Made by a program: the position numbers and the translations under genes. From the NCBI RefSeq assembly GCF_003254055.1, contig NZ_QKZT01000010.1, positions 24,398 through 88,397 of the forward strand: a stretch of 64,000 nt of DNA, in the 5' to 3' direction. This document shows positions 34,392-42,736 of this stretch, piece after piece; the first letter of the stretch is position 1, and every line of letters starts with the position of its first letter. Source of the DNA: Algoriphagus chordae (lineage in GTDB: Bacteria; Bacteroidota; Bacteroidia; Cytophagales; Cyclobacteriaceae). Under the pieces are notes generated by a model. It had not been told where the DNA came from and made no database searches. It saw only the letters and a program-made list of their open reading frames with translations.

Positions 34392-36434
34392 ATGCAGGCA
34401 CCCAAAGCCAAAAAGATAGCTCAGCTCTTAGAAACACATGGTCATCAGCGTACTGACAATTATTATTGGATGCGCGAACGCGAAAATCCTGAGGTCATTG
34501 ACTACCTAAATGCTGAAAACGAATTTCTAAAAACAAGCCTTAAGTCCACGGAAGAATTTCAAGAGAAATTATTTCAAGAGATGAAAGGAAGAATCAAGGA
34601 AGACGACGAAAGTGTTCCTTATCTCAAATCCGGATATTACTGGTATGTCAAGTACGAAACTGGTGGAGAATACCCTTTGTACTGCCGCAAAAAAGGAAGT
34701 CTTGATGCTACTGAAGAAATATTCCTTGATGTCAACTTGCTAGCAGAAGGCAAATCCTATTACCAAGTAGCAGGCACTGCTGTCACATCCGATCTGAAGA
34801 CGCTTGCTTTTGCAGCTGATGAGGTTGGAAGAAGGATTTATAAGATTCATTACAAAGATCTAGAAACAGGAGAAATCCTCGCAGATCAGATTCCAGCTAT
34901 TACGGGGAATTTTGCCTGGGCGGAAGACAACCTGACGCTCTTTTACACTAAGCAAAATCCTGAAACACTTAGATCTTACCAAGTCTATTCGCATAAGCTA
35001 GGCAGTTCTACTGAAGAAGATATCCTGATCTATGAGGAAAAAGACGAGGAGTTTTCTTGTGTCGTCCACAAAACCAAATCCAAACAATACATACTTATTC
35101 ATTCCGAAAGCACTATTTCTTCGGAAATAAGATTTCTGGATGCTAGCAATCCTACCGGAGAATTCACCTTACTTCAAGCAAGAATTCCTCATTTGGAATA
35201 TGCGGCGGATCACTACCAAGATCATTTTTGGATCAAGACAAATCGCGATGCTCAAAATTTCAAATTAGTAAAAGCACCAATTGCTGCTCCCCAATTAGAA
35301 AACTGGGAGGATGTGATACCACATAGAGAAACTGTTCTGCTTGAGGATTTTGATATTTTCTCCGACTTCTTGGTCGTGCAGGAAAGGTCAAATGGCTTGT
35401 GCAAAATCAATATCAAACCTTGGGATGGTTCCGCTGGACATTCCTTGGAATTTGAGGATGAAACCTACACAGCCTGGATCAGTACCAATCCTGAGTTTGA
35501 CACCCCTATCCTTCGCTTTGGCTATAATTCCCTTGTAACTCCTGCTAGTAGCTATGACTATCACATGGTGACTAAGGAGAAAACCTTACTCAAGCAGCAA
35601 GAAATCGTGGGTGGCTACGATGCTTCCGCATATACCTCAGCCAGAATTTGGGCCAAAGCTTCTGACGGAGTCATGGTACCAATTTCTCTTGTTTACAAAA
35701 TTGATACATTCTCTGCAGATGGTAACAACCCCCTGCTGCTCTATTCCTATGGATCCTACGGCTTCAGTATGGATGCCTATTTCTCTAGCAGCCGCTTGAG
35801 TTTACTTGACAGAGGCTTTGTCTTTGCGATAGCGCATATCCGTGGTGGCGAAGACCTTGGAAGAGTATGGTATGAGGATGGGAAATTGCTCAAAAAGCGC
35901 AACACCTTTACTGATTACATAGCTTGTGCGGAGCACCTGATAGCTGAGAAATACACCACAGCTTCTCACTTATATGCCATGGGAGGAAGTGCAGGTGGAC
36001 TGCTTATGGGTACTGTGATGAATTTGAGACCCGATCTGTTCAATGGGATTATAGCAGCAGTACCTTTTGTAGATGTGGTGACAACCATGCTTGATGAAAG
36101 TATACCGCTGACAACTGGAGAATTTCAGGAGTGGGGAAATCCTAAAAACAAGGAATACTACGAGTACATCCTCTCCTATTCCCCTTACGACAATGTAGAA
36201 GCAAAGGCATATCCAAATCTACTCATCACCTCTGGATTGCACGATAGCCAAGTTCAGTATTGGGAACCTACCAAATGGGTGGCAAAACTCAGGGAATTGA
36301 AAACGGATTCTAAACTTCTTTTCCTACATACCAATATGGATGCAGGGCATGGAGGGGCTTCTGGAAGATTCAATTCTTTGAAAGAGCTCGCCTTAGAATA
36401 TACATTCTTGTTTTATTTGGAGGAAATGGTCTAA
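34392..36434 (+). CDS. ptrB: Oligopeptidase B (S9 prolyl oligopeptidase family)
   Basis: A 680-residue cytosolic serine peptidase with no signal peptide. An N-terminal seven-blade beta-propeller occupies about residues 50-400 and limits entry to short peptides, and a C-terminal alpha/beta hydrolase domain follows. The nucleophile is Ser533 in YAMGGSAGGLLMG. The catalytic Asp lies in the LITSGLHDSQVQYWEP segment and the His in MDAGHGGASGRF. The RGGEDLGRVWYEDGKLLKK region is the S9A signature of OpdB, which cleaves after Arg/Lys. The opening KKIAQLLETHGHQRTDNYYW is typical. It stands alone on the plus strand. Confidence 0.92.
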   Translation: MQAPKAKKIAQLLETHGHQRTDNYYWMRERENPEVIDYLNAENEFLKTSLKSTEEFQEKLFQEMKGRIKEDDESVPYLKSGYYWYVKYETGGEYPLYCRKKGSLDATEEIFLDVNLLAEGKSYYQVAGTAVTSDLKTLAFAADEVGRRIYKIHYKDLETGEILADQIPAITGNFAWAEDNLTLFYTKQNPETLRSYQVYSHKLGSSTEEDILIYEEKDEEFSCVVHKTKSKQYILIHSESTISSEIRFLDASNPTGEFTLLQARIPHLEYAADHYQDHFWIKTNRDAQNFKLVKAPIAAPQLENWEDVIPHRETVLLEDFDIFSDFLVVQERSNGLCKINIKPWDGSAGHSLEFEDETYTAWISTNPEFDTPILRFGYNSLVTPASSYDYHMVTKEKTLLKQQEIVGGYDASAYTSARIWAKASDGVMVPISLVYKIDTFSADGNNPLLLYSYGSYGFSMDAYFSSSRLSLLDRGFVFAIAHIRGGEDLGRVWYEDGKLLKKRNTFTDYIACAEHLIAEKYTTASHLYAMGGSAGGLLMGTVMNLRPDLFNGIIAAVPFVDVVTTMLDESIPLTTGEFQEWGNPKNKEYYEYILSYSPYDNVEAKAYPNLLITSGLHDSQVQYWEPTKWVAKLRELKTDSKLLFLHTNMDAGHGGASGRFNSLKELALEYTFLFYLEEMV

Positions 36435-36494
36435 TCGGACCATTTGATAGCGTTTAAATAACATAAGTCAACTGATCAGGGAAGGAATTTTTCC

Positions 36495-36502
36495 TAACTT
36501 TG
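36495..36502 (+). promoter_or_regulatory. -7 promoter element of mgsA-pfkA (TAACTTTG)
   Basis: TAACTTTG fits TAnnTTTG and lies 25 bp before the mgsA start. Confidence 0.45.
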
Positions 36503-36527
36503 AATAAACCTATTACACTACAGTCTA

Positions 36528-36899
36528 ATGAAAATTGCTCTTATAGCCCATGACGGTAAAAAAGCCGACATGGTACATTTTTTAAGTGGATTCCGAGAAA
36601 GACTTCTCCAAGCAGATGTGGATTTGGTAGCTACAGGCACCACTGGATCGCATATAGAAAAAGCTGGATTTGAAGTTCACAAATTACTTTCTGGCCCCTA
36701 CGGTGGGGATGCTCAGATTGCTGCGATGGCAGCACAGAAAGAACTCGCCATGGTTGTATTCTTCCGTGACCCACTTGATAAGCATCCGCATGAGCCGGAT
36801 GTACAAATGCTAATGAGGATATGTGATGTGCACAATATCCCTTTGGCAACCAATCCGGCTTCGGCCGAACTAATGTTTAAAGCCTTTACTCAAACCTAA
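36528..36899 (+). CDS. mgsA: Methylglyoxal synthase
   Basis: A 123-residue cytosolic enzyme that turns dihydroxyacetone phosphate into methylglyoxal and phosphate, an overflow route when sugar phosphates build up. The N-terminus MKIALIAHDGKKADMVHFL, the phosphate site TGTTGSH, and SGPYGGDAQIAAM with the catalytic Asp are diagnostic, as is FFRDPLDKHPHEPDV. It is followed three bases later by the phosphofructokinase gene. The pairing suggests joint control of flux around the triose-phosphate node. Confidence 0.95.
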   Translation: MKIALIAHDGKKADMVHFLSGFRERLLQADVDLVATGTTGSHIEKAGFEVHKLLSGPYGGDAQIAAMAAQKELAMVVFFRDPLDKHPHEPDVQMLMRICDVHNIPLATNPASAELMFKAFTQT

Positions 36900-36902
36900 A
36901 AA

Positions 36903-37889
36903 ATGGAAGCTAAAACCATTAAAAAAATTGGTGTTCTAACTTCTGGTGGAGATTCGCCAGGAATGAACGCCGCAATCCGAGCCGTAGTACGCGCCGGGTT
37001 GTATTACGATATAGAGATGTACGGAATCTACCGCGGTTACGAAGGTATGATTCTCAATGATATCAAAAAGCTGGAGTCCAGGCATATCACCCATGTGCTT
37101 GAACGCGGTGGAACATTCCTGAAATCTGCAAGAAGTGCTGAATTCAGAACTCCTGAAGGCCGCCAAACAGCCTACAACAATCTGCAAAGCCATGGTATAG
37201 ATGCCCTTGTGGTCATCGGTGGAGATGGTTCCTTGACTGGCGCTCACCTGTTCTTCAAGGAATTTGGGGTTCCTGCTATTGGACTTCCAGGCACTATTGA
37301 TAATGACCTTTCTGGCACAGATTCCACCATTGGTTTCGACACCGCTTGCAACACAGCTATTGAGGCCATTGATAAGATCCGTGATACTGCCACTTCTCAC
37401 GATAGACTTTTCTTTGTGGAAGTGATGGGTAGAGATGCAGGATTCATTGCGATCAATGCCGGCATTGGTAGTGCTGCTGCTGCGATACTTATTCCTGAGA
37501 AAAAAATGCCTATCGAGCACCTGATAGATAAATTAAAAATCAGAACCAAGGCTAAAAAAGCATCCAATATTGTGATCGTAGCCGAGGGTGGAAAAAGTGG
37601 TGGAGCTACAGAAATTGCCTCAATGGTGAAAAAGCATCTTCCTTATTACGATATCAAAGTCACCATCCTAGGGCACTTACAGCGTGGTGGTTCACCTAGT
37701 TCTTATGATCGACTCCTTGCTTCCAAACTTGGTGTAGCGGCTGTAGAAGGCCTACTACAAGGGAAATACGACGTAATGGCTGGGCTTATCAATAATAAGG
37801 TGGTCTACACTCCTATCAAGAAAGCTATCGTCGATGACAAATCTGTCGATGAGGATGATTTCAGAGTAGCAAAGATTCTATCTACTTAA
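36903..37889 (+). CDS. pfkA: 6-phosphofructokinase, ATP-dependent
   Basis: A 328-residue cytosolic kinase that phosphorylates fructose-6-phosphate to fructose-1,6-bisphosphate, the committed step of glycolysis. GVLTSGGDSPGMNAAIRAVV is the N-terminal ATP-binding signature. GGDGSLTGA, with Gly rather than Asp at the key position, indicates ATP and not pyrophosphate as donor. PGTIDNDLSGTDSTIGFDTA holds the catalytic Asp. It directly follows mgsA and is ended by a tandem hairpin region. The class II aldolase for the next step is encoded about 2 kb away. Confidence 0.96.
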   Translation: MEAKTIKKIGVLTSGGDSPGMNAAIRAVVRAGLYYDIEMYGIYRGYEGMILNDIKKLESRHITHVLERGGTFLKSARSAEFRTPEGRQTAYNNLQSHGIDALVVIGGDGSLTGAHLFFKEFGVPAIGLPGTIDNDLSGTDSTIGFDTACNTAIEAIDKIRDTATSHDRLFFVEVMGRDAGFIAINAGIGSAAAAILIPEKKMPIEHLIDKLKIRTKAKKASNIVIVAEGGKSGGATEIASMVKKHLPYYDIKVTILGHLQRGGSPSSYDRLLASKLGVAAVEGLLQGKYDVMAGLINNKVVYTPIKKAIVDDKSVDEDDFRVAKILST

Positions 37890-37897
37890 TCCATTCA

Positions 37898-37984
37898 AAC
37901 CTTTGAGCTTTTGAAAAGCTCGAAAGTTTTAAACTTACTAACCTTTGAGTCCTGATTCATATCAGAGCTCGAAGGTTTTTTTTG
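37898..37984 (+). terminator. Tandem hairpin terminator after pfkA
   Basis: The first hairpin (37898-37931) pairs AACCTTTGAGCTTTT with AAAGCTCGAAAGTT imperfectly. The second pairs AACCTTTGAG (37940-37949) with CTCGAAGGTT (37968-37977) and is followed by T8. The two hairpins share arm sequence, so one may be a duplicate of the other. Confidence 0.75.
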
Positions 37985-38113
37985 GTTTAGATAGGCATAG
38001 CTAAGCTGAGGGCTTGTCAATAATATTGCGCCTAGCAAATGAATAAGGGGTAGTAAACCTAGAATGGATGATATTTTCAAACGGATTGCAAATCCTACAA
38101 TACAGATTTGAGA

Positions 38114-39688
38114 TTACAAACCTCGAATAGCGTCACCTTGCTTCCCTAGCACTATACTCGAATTTTTACCGAGAGTGATTTTTCTTCCACTAGAATTCAC
38201 TTCTCCCAAGGAATATATTTCTGTTTCAAAACCAGTTGAAACTTCTATTTCTATTGCTTCTGCTCCTACATTATGGTAAACCAAAAGCTCTTGCTCTCCG
38301 CTTTTCCTCAAATATGCCATGATTGCCTTAGGATAAGTTTCCTCGGTTAACTGCAGGTTGCCGATAGCTATGCCCGGATGTGAGTTCCTAAGGGCTATCA
38401 ACTTTTTGTAATGATTGAAAAAGCTATCTGGGTTGTCCCGCTGCAAAGCTAAGGGCGTAACCGTACCGTCATTAGAATACTTAGGCGCTATCCATTTGGT
38501 TCGCCCAGCATCTTTCTCGCTCACATCCCATAGAAAAGGCTCTCGAATATGCTCATCTGGTTTCAGTCCTAGCATCCCTATTTCTTCTCCATAGTAGATA
38601 TATGGTGCTCCAGGCATTGTAAGGAGTATTGCACTTGCTTGTTTATACTTCTGCGGATCTGAACCTAATTCATTGAGCAATCGAGGTTGATCATGGTTGG
38701 ATGAGATTGTAGCATCTATGAAACTTGGGGTAATACCCTGGTAGAAATCAAGGATGTCTTTCTGCTTCTTAACCAAAAGCATCCCATCTTCTTGATTCAA
38801 TGCTTCAATCAAAGTATAATGAAAATCAAAATTAAATAGTGCTGGCAAACCTGGAAGATAGGGAGCAACTATCTCCTTCTTGTCATAGACCTCTCCCACC
38901 AGATACACATCTGGTTTGATTGCCTGCATTTCCGCTCTAAACTCTTTCCAAAATGCATGGTTGTCGAGTTGCCTATCATCAGGGAAAATATGCTTTGCCG
39001 CATCCAATCTAAAGCCATCAACTCCTACTTCTTCCAGCCAGAACTTTCCTATGTCATAAATTTCTTGACGAACTTTTGGATTGTCAAAATTCAAATCTGG
39101 CATTCCTCCATAGAAAAACCCATAATAAAAGTCCTCTCCATTGCCCGGATCATGCCACTGACGGATATTATCACTGTCCAATGTAATTACTTTTTTGTTT
39201 AAGAAATCTGCTATGGTATCCTTTTGTGCCCAGACATAATAATCTCTATATGGATTGTCCCGGCCTTTTTGGGACTCCAGAAACCAGGGATGTTCACTAC
39301 TGGTGTGATTGATAATAAGATCAATCACGATTTTTAGATCTTTCTTGTGAGCTTCTTGGAGGAGTTCCTTGAAATCCTCCATGGTGCCATAGTCAGGATG
39401 AATGGCTTTGTAATCCGTCACATCATACTTATGATAACTTGGCGAGGGCATGATGGGCATAAACCAGATCGCATTAGCCCCTAATTCATTGACATAATCA
39501 AGCTTTTCGCTGACTCCTCTAAAATCTCCAATTCCATCATCATTGCTATCATAAAATGACTGAACAAAAATCTCGTAGGTCACTCCAGCTTGAGGCCAAT
39601 AGTTTTTCACGGATGGTGAGGACAAGTTATCACAGGAAGAAAGTAAGGCTATTCCCACAAGAATGGAGGTTATTTTGAGTTTTTTCAT
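38114..39688 (-). CDS. GH13 alpha-amylase-family lipoprotein
   Basis: A 524-residue glycoside hydrolase with a lipoprotein signal (MKKLKITSILVGIALLSSCD, Cys19), so it is anchored in the envelope, probably the outer membrane. The (beta/alpha)8 barrel carries the GH13 motifs: DLIINHTS (region I), DGFRLDAAKH with the nucleophile Asp (II), YLVGEVYD with the acid Glu (III) and SSNHDQPR (IV). Substrates are alpha-1,4 or alpha-1,6 glucans such as starch or maltodextrins; closest by style are oligo-1,6-glucosidase-like enzymes. A C-terminal beta domain follows. It is upstream of no other gene and lies near the LacI/GH31/MFS unit. A 21 bp-period tandem repeat occupies its upstream region. Confidence 0.92.
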   Translation of the reverse strand: MKKLKITSILVGIALLSSCDNLSSPSVKNYWPQAGVTYEIFVQSFYDSNDDGIGDFRGVSEKLDYVNELGANAIWFMPIMPSPSYHKYDVTDYKAIHPDYGTMEDFKELLQEAHKKDLKIVIDLIINHTSSEHPWFLESQKGRDNPYRDYYVWAQKDTIADFLNKKVITLDSDNIRQWHDPGNGEDFYYGFFYGGMPDLNFDNPKVRQEIYDIGKFWLEEVGVDGFRLDAAKHIFPDDRQLDNHAFWKEFRAEMQAIKPDVYLVGEVYDKKEIVAPYLPGLPALFNFDFHYTLIEALNQEDGMLLVKKQKDILDFYQGITPSFIDATISSNHDQPRLLNELGSDPQKYKQASAILLTMPGAPYIYYGEEIGMLGLKPDEHIREPFLWDVSEKDAGRTKWIAPKYSNDGTVTPLALQRDNPDSFFNHYKKLIALRNSHPGIAIGNLQLTEETYPKAIMAYLRKSGEQELLVYHNVGAEAIEIEVSTGFETEIYSLGEVNSSGRKITLGKNSSIVLGKQGDAIRGL

Positions 39689-40048
39689 TTCAACATAACT
39701 TTTTATTAGAGAAAAAGATTATTCTAAAATATACTTACTAAGACTATTTCTTGCTGATCACAAGCTATTTTTTACTGCGCCATCTTTACGTGAATGTACT
39801 CTAGTTCAGCTTTTTACTAGCAGAATCCACCTAAATACTAACCCTGCTTACCTTTTTGCAGAGCCAGCCTACCATTTGACTGGTCCAACTCAGCATTTTG
39901 CAAACTCGGTTTACCTTTTTACTATGCGAGGCTAGCTAATTACTAGCTAAGGTCACCTTTTGCTGATCCAACTTACCTTTTTGCAGAGCTAATTCAATCT
40001 CATGAAGCAAAGTACTTTTTGATCTATAGCAGGTTTCCTGTAAAAAAG
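39689..40048. other. Non-coding region upstream of the GH13 gene, mostly tandem repeat
   Basis: No gene. The left about 75 bp is AT-rich and should contain the GH13 promoter (minus strand). From about 39764 to 39996 it is filled by a degenerate repeat (separate entry), and the right end abuts the aldolase terminator. Confidence 0.5.
39809..39996. repeat. Degenerate tandem repeat, nine units of 21 bp (T-tract phased)
   Basis: Units begin at 39809, 39830, 39851, 39872, 39893, 39914, 39935, 39956 and 39976. Eight are exactly 21 bp and one is 20 bp. Each opens with a version of (C/G)CTTTTT followed by (A/G)C, and closes with a version of (A/G)(C/T)T(C/T)A. Poorer units extend left to about 39764. 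The unit length equals two helical turns, so T-tracts lie on one face. Stop codons in several units rule out a present coding role. Confidence 0.8.
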
Positions 40049-40076
40049 AAAAAGTCACCCTCTCAGGTGACTTTTT
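40049..40076. terminator. Terminator downstream of fbaA
   Basis: AAAAAGTCACC and GGTGACTTTTT form an 11 bp perfect stem with a 6 nt loop and T-runs on both strands. It lies 21 bp after the aldolase stop on the minus strand. Confidence 0.88.
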
Positions 40077-40097
40077 GAATTATGAGTGCAAGTGAAA

Positions 40098-41159
40098 TTA
40101 ATTTCTATTCACCGCATTAAGCATGTCAAAAGCAAGCTCAAGACGCTTCACGAAATTCTCTTCGCCTTTACGCAACCAGTTTCTTGGATCGTAATATTTC
40201 TTATTTGGGCTATCTGCGCCATCTGGGCTACCCAGTTGAGTCTGTAGATATGCCTCGTTCTTTTTGTAGTTATTCAAAATACCTTCCCAGAATGCCCATT
40301 GCATATCTGTATCGATATTCATCTTGATAGAACCGTAGCTATTTGCTTCTCTGATTTCCTCTACTGTAGATCCTGATCCACCGTGGAATACAAAGTTCAA
40401 AGGCTTACCAGTCAAACCATGCTTCTCTTTGATGAAGTCCTGAGAGTTCTTCAAGATGATTGGCTTCAAACTTACGTTTCCTGGCTTGTACACACCGTGA
40501 ACGTTACCGAAAGCAGCAGCAATTGTGAATAGATCTCCGATTTCTTTCAAGTGCTCATAAGCATAAGCTACTTCTTCAGGCTGAGTATAAAGCTTAGAAG
40601 AATCGATGTCTGTATTATCTACTCCATCTTCTTCACCACCTGTTACGCCCAATTCGATTTCGATCGCCATATCAAGCTTCTCAAATTCCTTGAAATACTT
40701 ACAAGAGATCTCTACGTTTTCTTCCAAGGGCTCTTCAGAAAGATCTAGCATGTGAGAGCTATACAATGGTCTTTTGTGAGTCGCGTGGTATGCTTTACCT
40801 GCATCTAGAAGTCCATCGATCCATGGCAATAATTTCTTAGCCGCATGATCTGTATGCAAAATAACCGGCACACCATATGCCTCAGCCATCAAATGGACGT
40901 GATGCGCACCAGAGATACCACCGGCGATACTTGCTTGCTGCTTATCGTTAGCTAGAGATTTTCCAGCAAAAAACTGTGCTCCACCATTTGAGAATTGGAT
41001 GATCACAGGAGAGTTTAATTTCTTAGCAGTCTCCAATACCGCGTTCACCGAGTTGGTGTTGATTACATTCACTGCTGGCATTGCAAACTCATTCTCTTTT
41101 GCGTAGGCATAAAGATCTCTAAGTTCCTCACCGTATTTTACTCCAGGTTTAAATTTCAT
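40098..41159 (-). CDS. fbaA: Fructose-bisphosphate aldolase, class II
   Basis: A 353-residue cytosolic zinc-dependent aldolase (class IIA length) that splits fructose-1,6-bisphosphate into DHAP and glyceraldehyde-3-phosphate. VILHTDHAAKKLLPW carries the catalytic Asp and zinc His residues; AIEIELGVTGGEEDGVDN and NFVFHGGSGS with a further zinc ligand are diagnostic. NMDT-like INIDTDMQWAFW (here MNIDTDMQWAF) completes the phosphate site. It is a single gene with a TATCTTTG -7 element about 67 bp upstream of the start and a strong terminator. Confidence 0.97.
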   Translation of the reverse strand: MKFKPGVKYGEELRDLYAYAKENEFAMPAVNVINTNSVNAVLETAKKLNSPVIIQFSNGGAQFFAGKSLANDKQQASIAGGISGAHHVHLMAEAYGVPVILHTDHAAKKLLPWIDGLLDAGKAYHATHKRPLYSSHMLDLSEEPLEENVEISCKYFKEFEKLDMAIEIELGVTGGEEDGVDNTDIDSSKLYTQPEEVAYAYEHLKEIGDLFTIAAAFGNVHGVYKPGNVSLKPIILKNSQDFIKEKHGLTGKPLNFVFHGGSGSTVEEIREANSYGSIKMNIDTDMQWAFWEGILNNYKKNEAYLQTQLGSPDGADSPNKKYYDPRNWLRKGEENFVKRLELAFDMLNAVNRN

Positions 41160-41521
41160 ATCGTATTAGGTTTGTTTAATTCAAATTAAAGCGCCTTAAT
41201 AGGCCTCGATTTTTAACGTAGAATTCAAAGATATAAATCCCTTACTTATAATTACCCACATCCAATTCTAAAATATCCTTCTGATAAGCTTTTCGCTCTT
41301 CGCAATCGATTTCAAAACAGCAGATTTTGATAAATTGATTAAGTAGAATTTATTTCCGGGGTTAACAATTCGAATCGCTATCAATTTCCCTTCAAAATCT
41401 CGTTGATAAAGCTTCTCTTCAGTGAAATCATCTTCGGAATTCTAATACGATTTCAACAAGAAATCTATAGCTTAGAGATATGTCAAGTTTATTTCTAATC
41501 TATTTTTTATACTTGTAGAAC
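41160..41521. other. Divergent non-coding region between fbaA and the LacI-family gene
   Basis: 362 AT-rich bases with no gene. The only clear element is the fbaA -7 box near its left end. I see no LacI-type palindrome here. Confidence 0.4.
41226..41233 (-). promoter_or_regulatory. -7 promoter element of fbaA (TATCTTTG)
   Basis: On the minus strand TATCTTTG fits TAnnTTTG, 66 bp upstream of the fbaA start codon. Confidence 0.4.
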
Positions 41522-42553
41522 ATGAAACTAGGTCAAGCTACCATTAAGGATATCGCACGTGAGTTAAATTTATCCGCCTCTACTATTTCCAGAGCACTCA
41601 AAGATTACCCTGGCATAAGTGACGAAACTAAGCGAAAAGTAAAAGAAGTGGCTGAGAAAATGAATTATCGGCCCAATGCAATTGCCTTGTCGTTACGGCA
41701 AAGTAGATCTTTTACAATAGGCGTGATCATCCCAGAAGTTATACATTTTTTCTTTTCTACCGTGATTAGTGGAATAGAAGAAGTCGCCAATTCTAGAGGG
41801 TATAATGTGATACTTTCCCAATCCAATGAAAAACTAGCGCGAGAAATTTCTAGTATAGAAACCATGCTCTCCAATCAAATAGATGGGGTTTTGGTGAGTT
41901 ATTCTAAAGAGACGAAGAATTTTGATCACTTCACCAAATTGCTCGATCAAGGATTCCCCATTGTGTTCTTTGACCGAGCACCTGCTATCCCTGGCGCCAT
42001 CAATGTGATGGTAGATGACTACCAAGGATCCTTCGATGCTACGGCACACCTAATCAGTCAAGGATATAAAAAAATAGTACATCTCGCTGGTCCACAAACA
42101 CTGAAAATCAGTATTGACAGAGAAAAAGGGTATAGAGAAGCCTTAGAAAAAAATGGGATCAGAGTAAATCCAGCTTATATAATTACCTGTCCTTTGGGCA
42201 CATTGGAGGAAAGCAAGGAACTGGTAACAGAGGCACTCAACACACTCCCAGATCGCCCGGATGCATTTTTCTCCTGCAATGACATAGGCGCTGTCGGCGC
42301 TATAATGGCTTGTCGGGATGCTGGCTTGAAGATACCTTTGGAAGTTGGAATAGTAGGTTTCTCAGATTGGCAGTTTTGCTCAATGCTAGACCCTCAGCTT
42401 TCGTCAGTCGCTCAGCCGGGATCATTGATGGGAGCCAGAGCCACTGAGATTCTGCTCGATATTATTGAGAAAAAGCTTGATCCCAAAACGATGGAGCAAA
42501 CCCTGATTTTGGAGACAAAACTGATGGAAAGAGATTCTTCGAAAAGATTTTAA
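41522..42553 (+). CDS. LacI-family transcriptional regulator
   Basis: A 343-residue regulator: an N-terminal LacI helix-turn-helix (about 6-55; ATIKDIARELNLSASTISRA and hinge YRPNAIALSLRQ) and a periplasmic-binding-protein-like effector domain (about 60-335; FTIGVIIPEVIHFFFSTVISG, DAFFSCNDIGAVGAI, VGIVGFSDWQ). It probably senses a sugar and controls the adjacent GH31 glucosidase and MFS transporter genes, and perhaps the GH13 gene. A perfect CAAACGTTTG palindrome, the LacI-family operator style, lies between it and the GH31 gene. Confidence 0.94.
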   Translation: MKLGQATIKDIARELNLSASTISRALKDYPGISDETKRKVKEVAEKMNYRPNAIALSLRQSRSFTIGVIIPEVIHFFFSTVISGIEEVANSRGYNVILSQSNEKLAREISSIETMLSNQIDGVLVSYSKETKNFDHFTKLLDQGFPIVFFDRAPAIPGAINVMVDDYQGSFDATAHLISQGYKKIVHLAGPQTLKISIDREKGYREALEKNGIRVNPAYIITCPLGTLEESKELVTEALNTLPDRPDAFFSCNDIGAVGAIMACRDAGLKIPLEVGIVGFSDWQFCSMLDPQLSSVAQPGSLMGARATEILLDIIEKKLDPKTMEQTLILETKLMERDSSKRF

Positions 42554-42583
42554 AAAAAAAGTCAGATTTTTTTCTTCAAAAAG

Positions 42584-42597
42584 TGCAAACGTTTGAA
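42584..42597. promoter_or_regulatory. LacI-type operator (TGCAAACGTTTGAA)
   Basis: The core CAAACGTTTG (42586-42595) is a perfect 10 bp palindrome with the central CG typical of LacI/GalR-family sites. It lies 31 bp after the lacI-type gene and about 140 bp upstream of the GH31 start. Confidence 0.6.
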
Positions 42598-42736
42598 TAG
42601 GGCTAATTTTCAAATCAAGGCACATCATTTTTTTTTCAGATGCTGAATTCTTGGTCTATAGCCGAATACAGGATTTTTATGCTTCAGTTTTGGTTCTAAA
42701 TTACTTGTGCATACTACGCTTAAGAGCTGCAAAATC

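Noticed and set aside
36936..37520. 194-codon minus-strand frame inside pfkA
   Set aside because: It lies wholly within a well-conserved PFK frame and has no family signature of its own.
39764..39996. Possible CRISPR array
   Set aside because: Units are contiguous with no unique spacers, units are only 21 bp and strongly diverged, and no cas genes are present.
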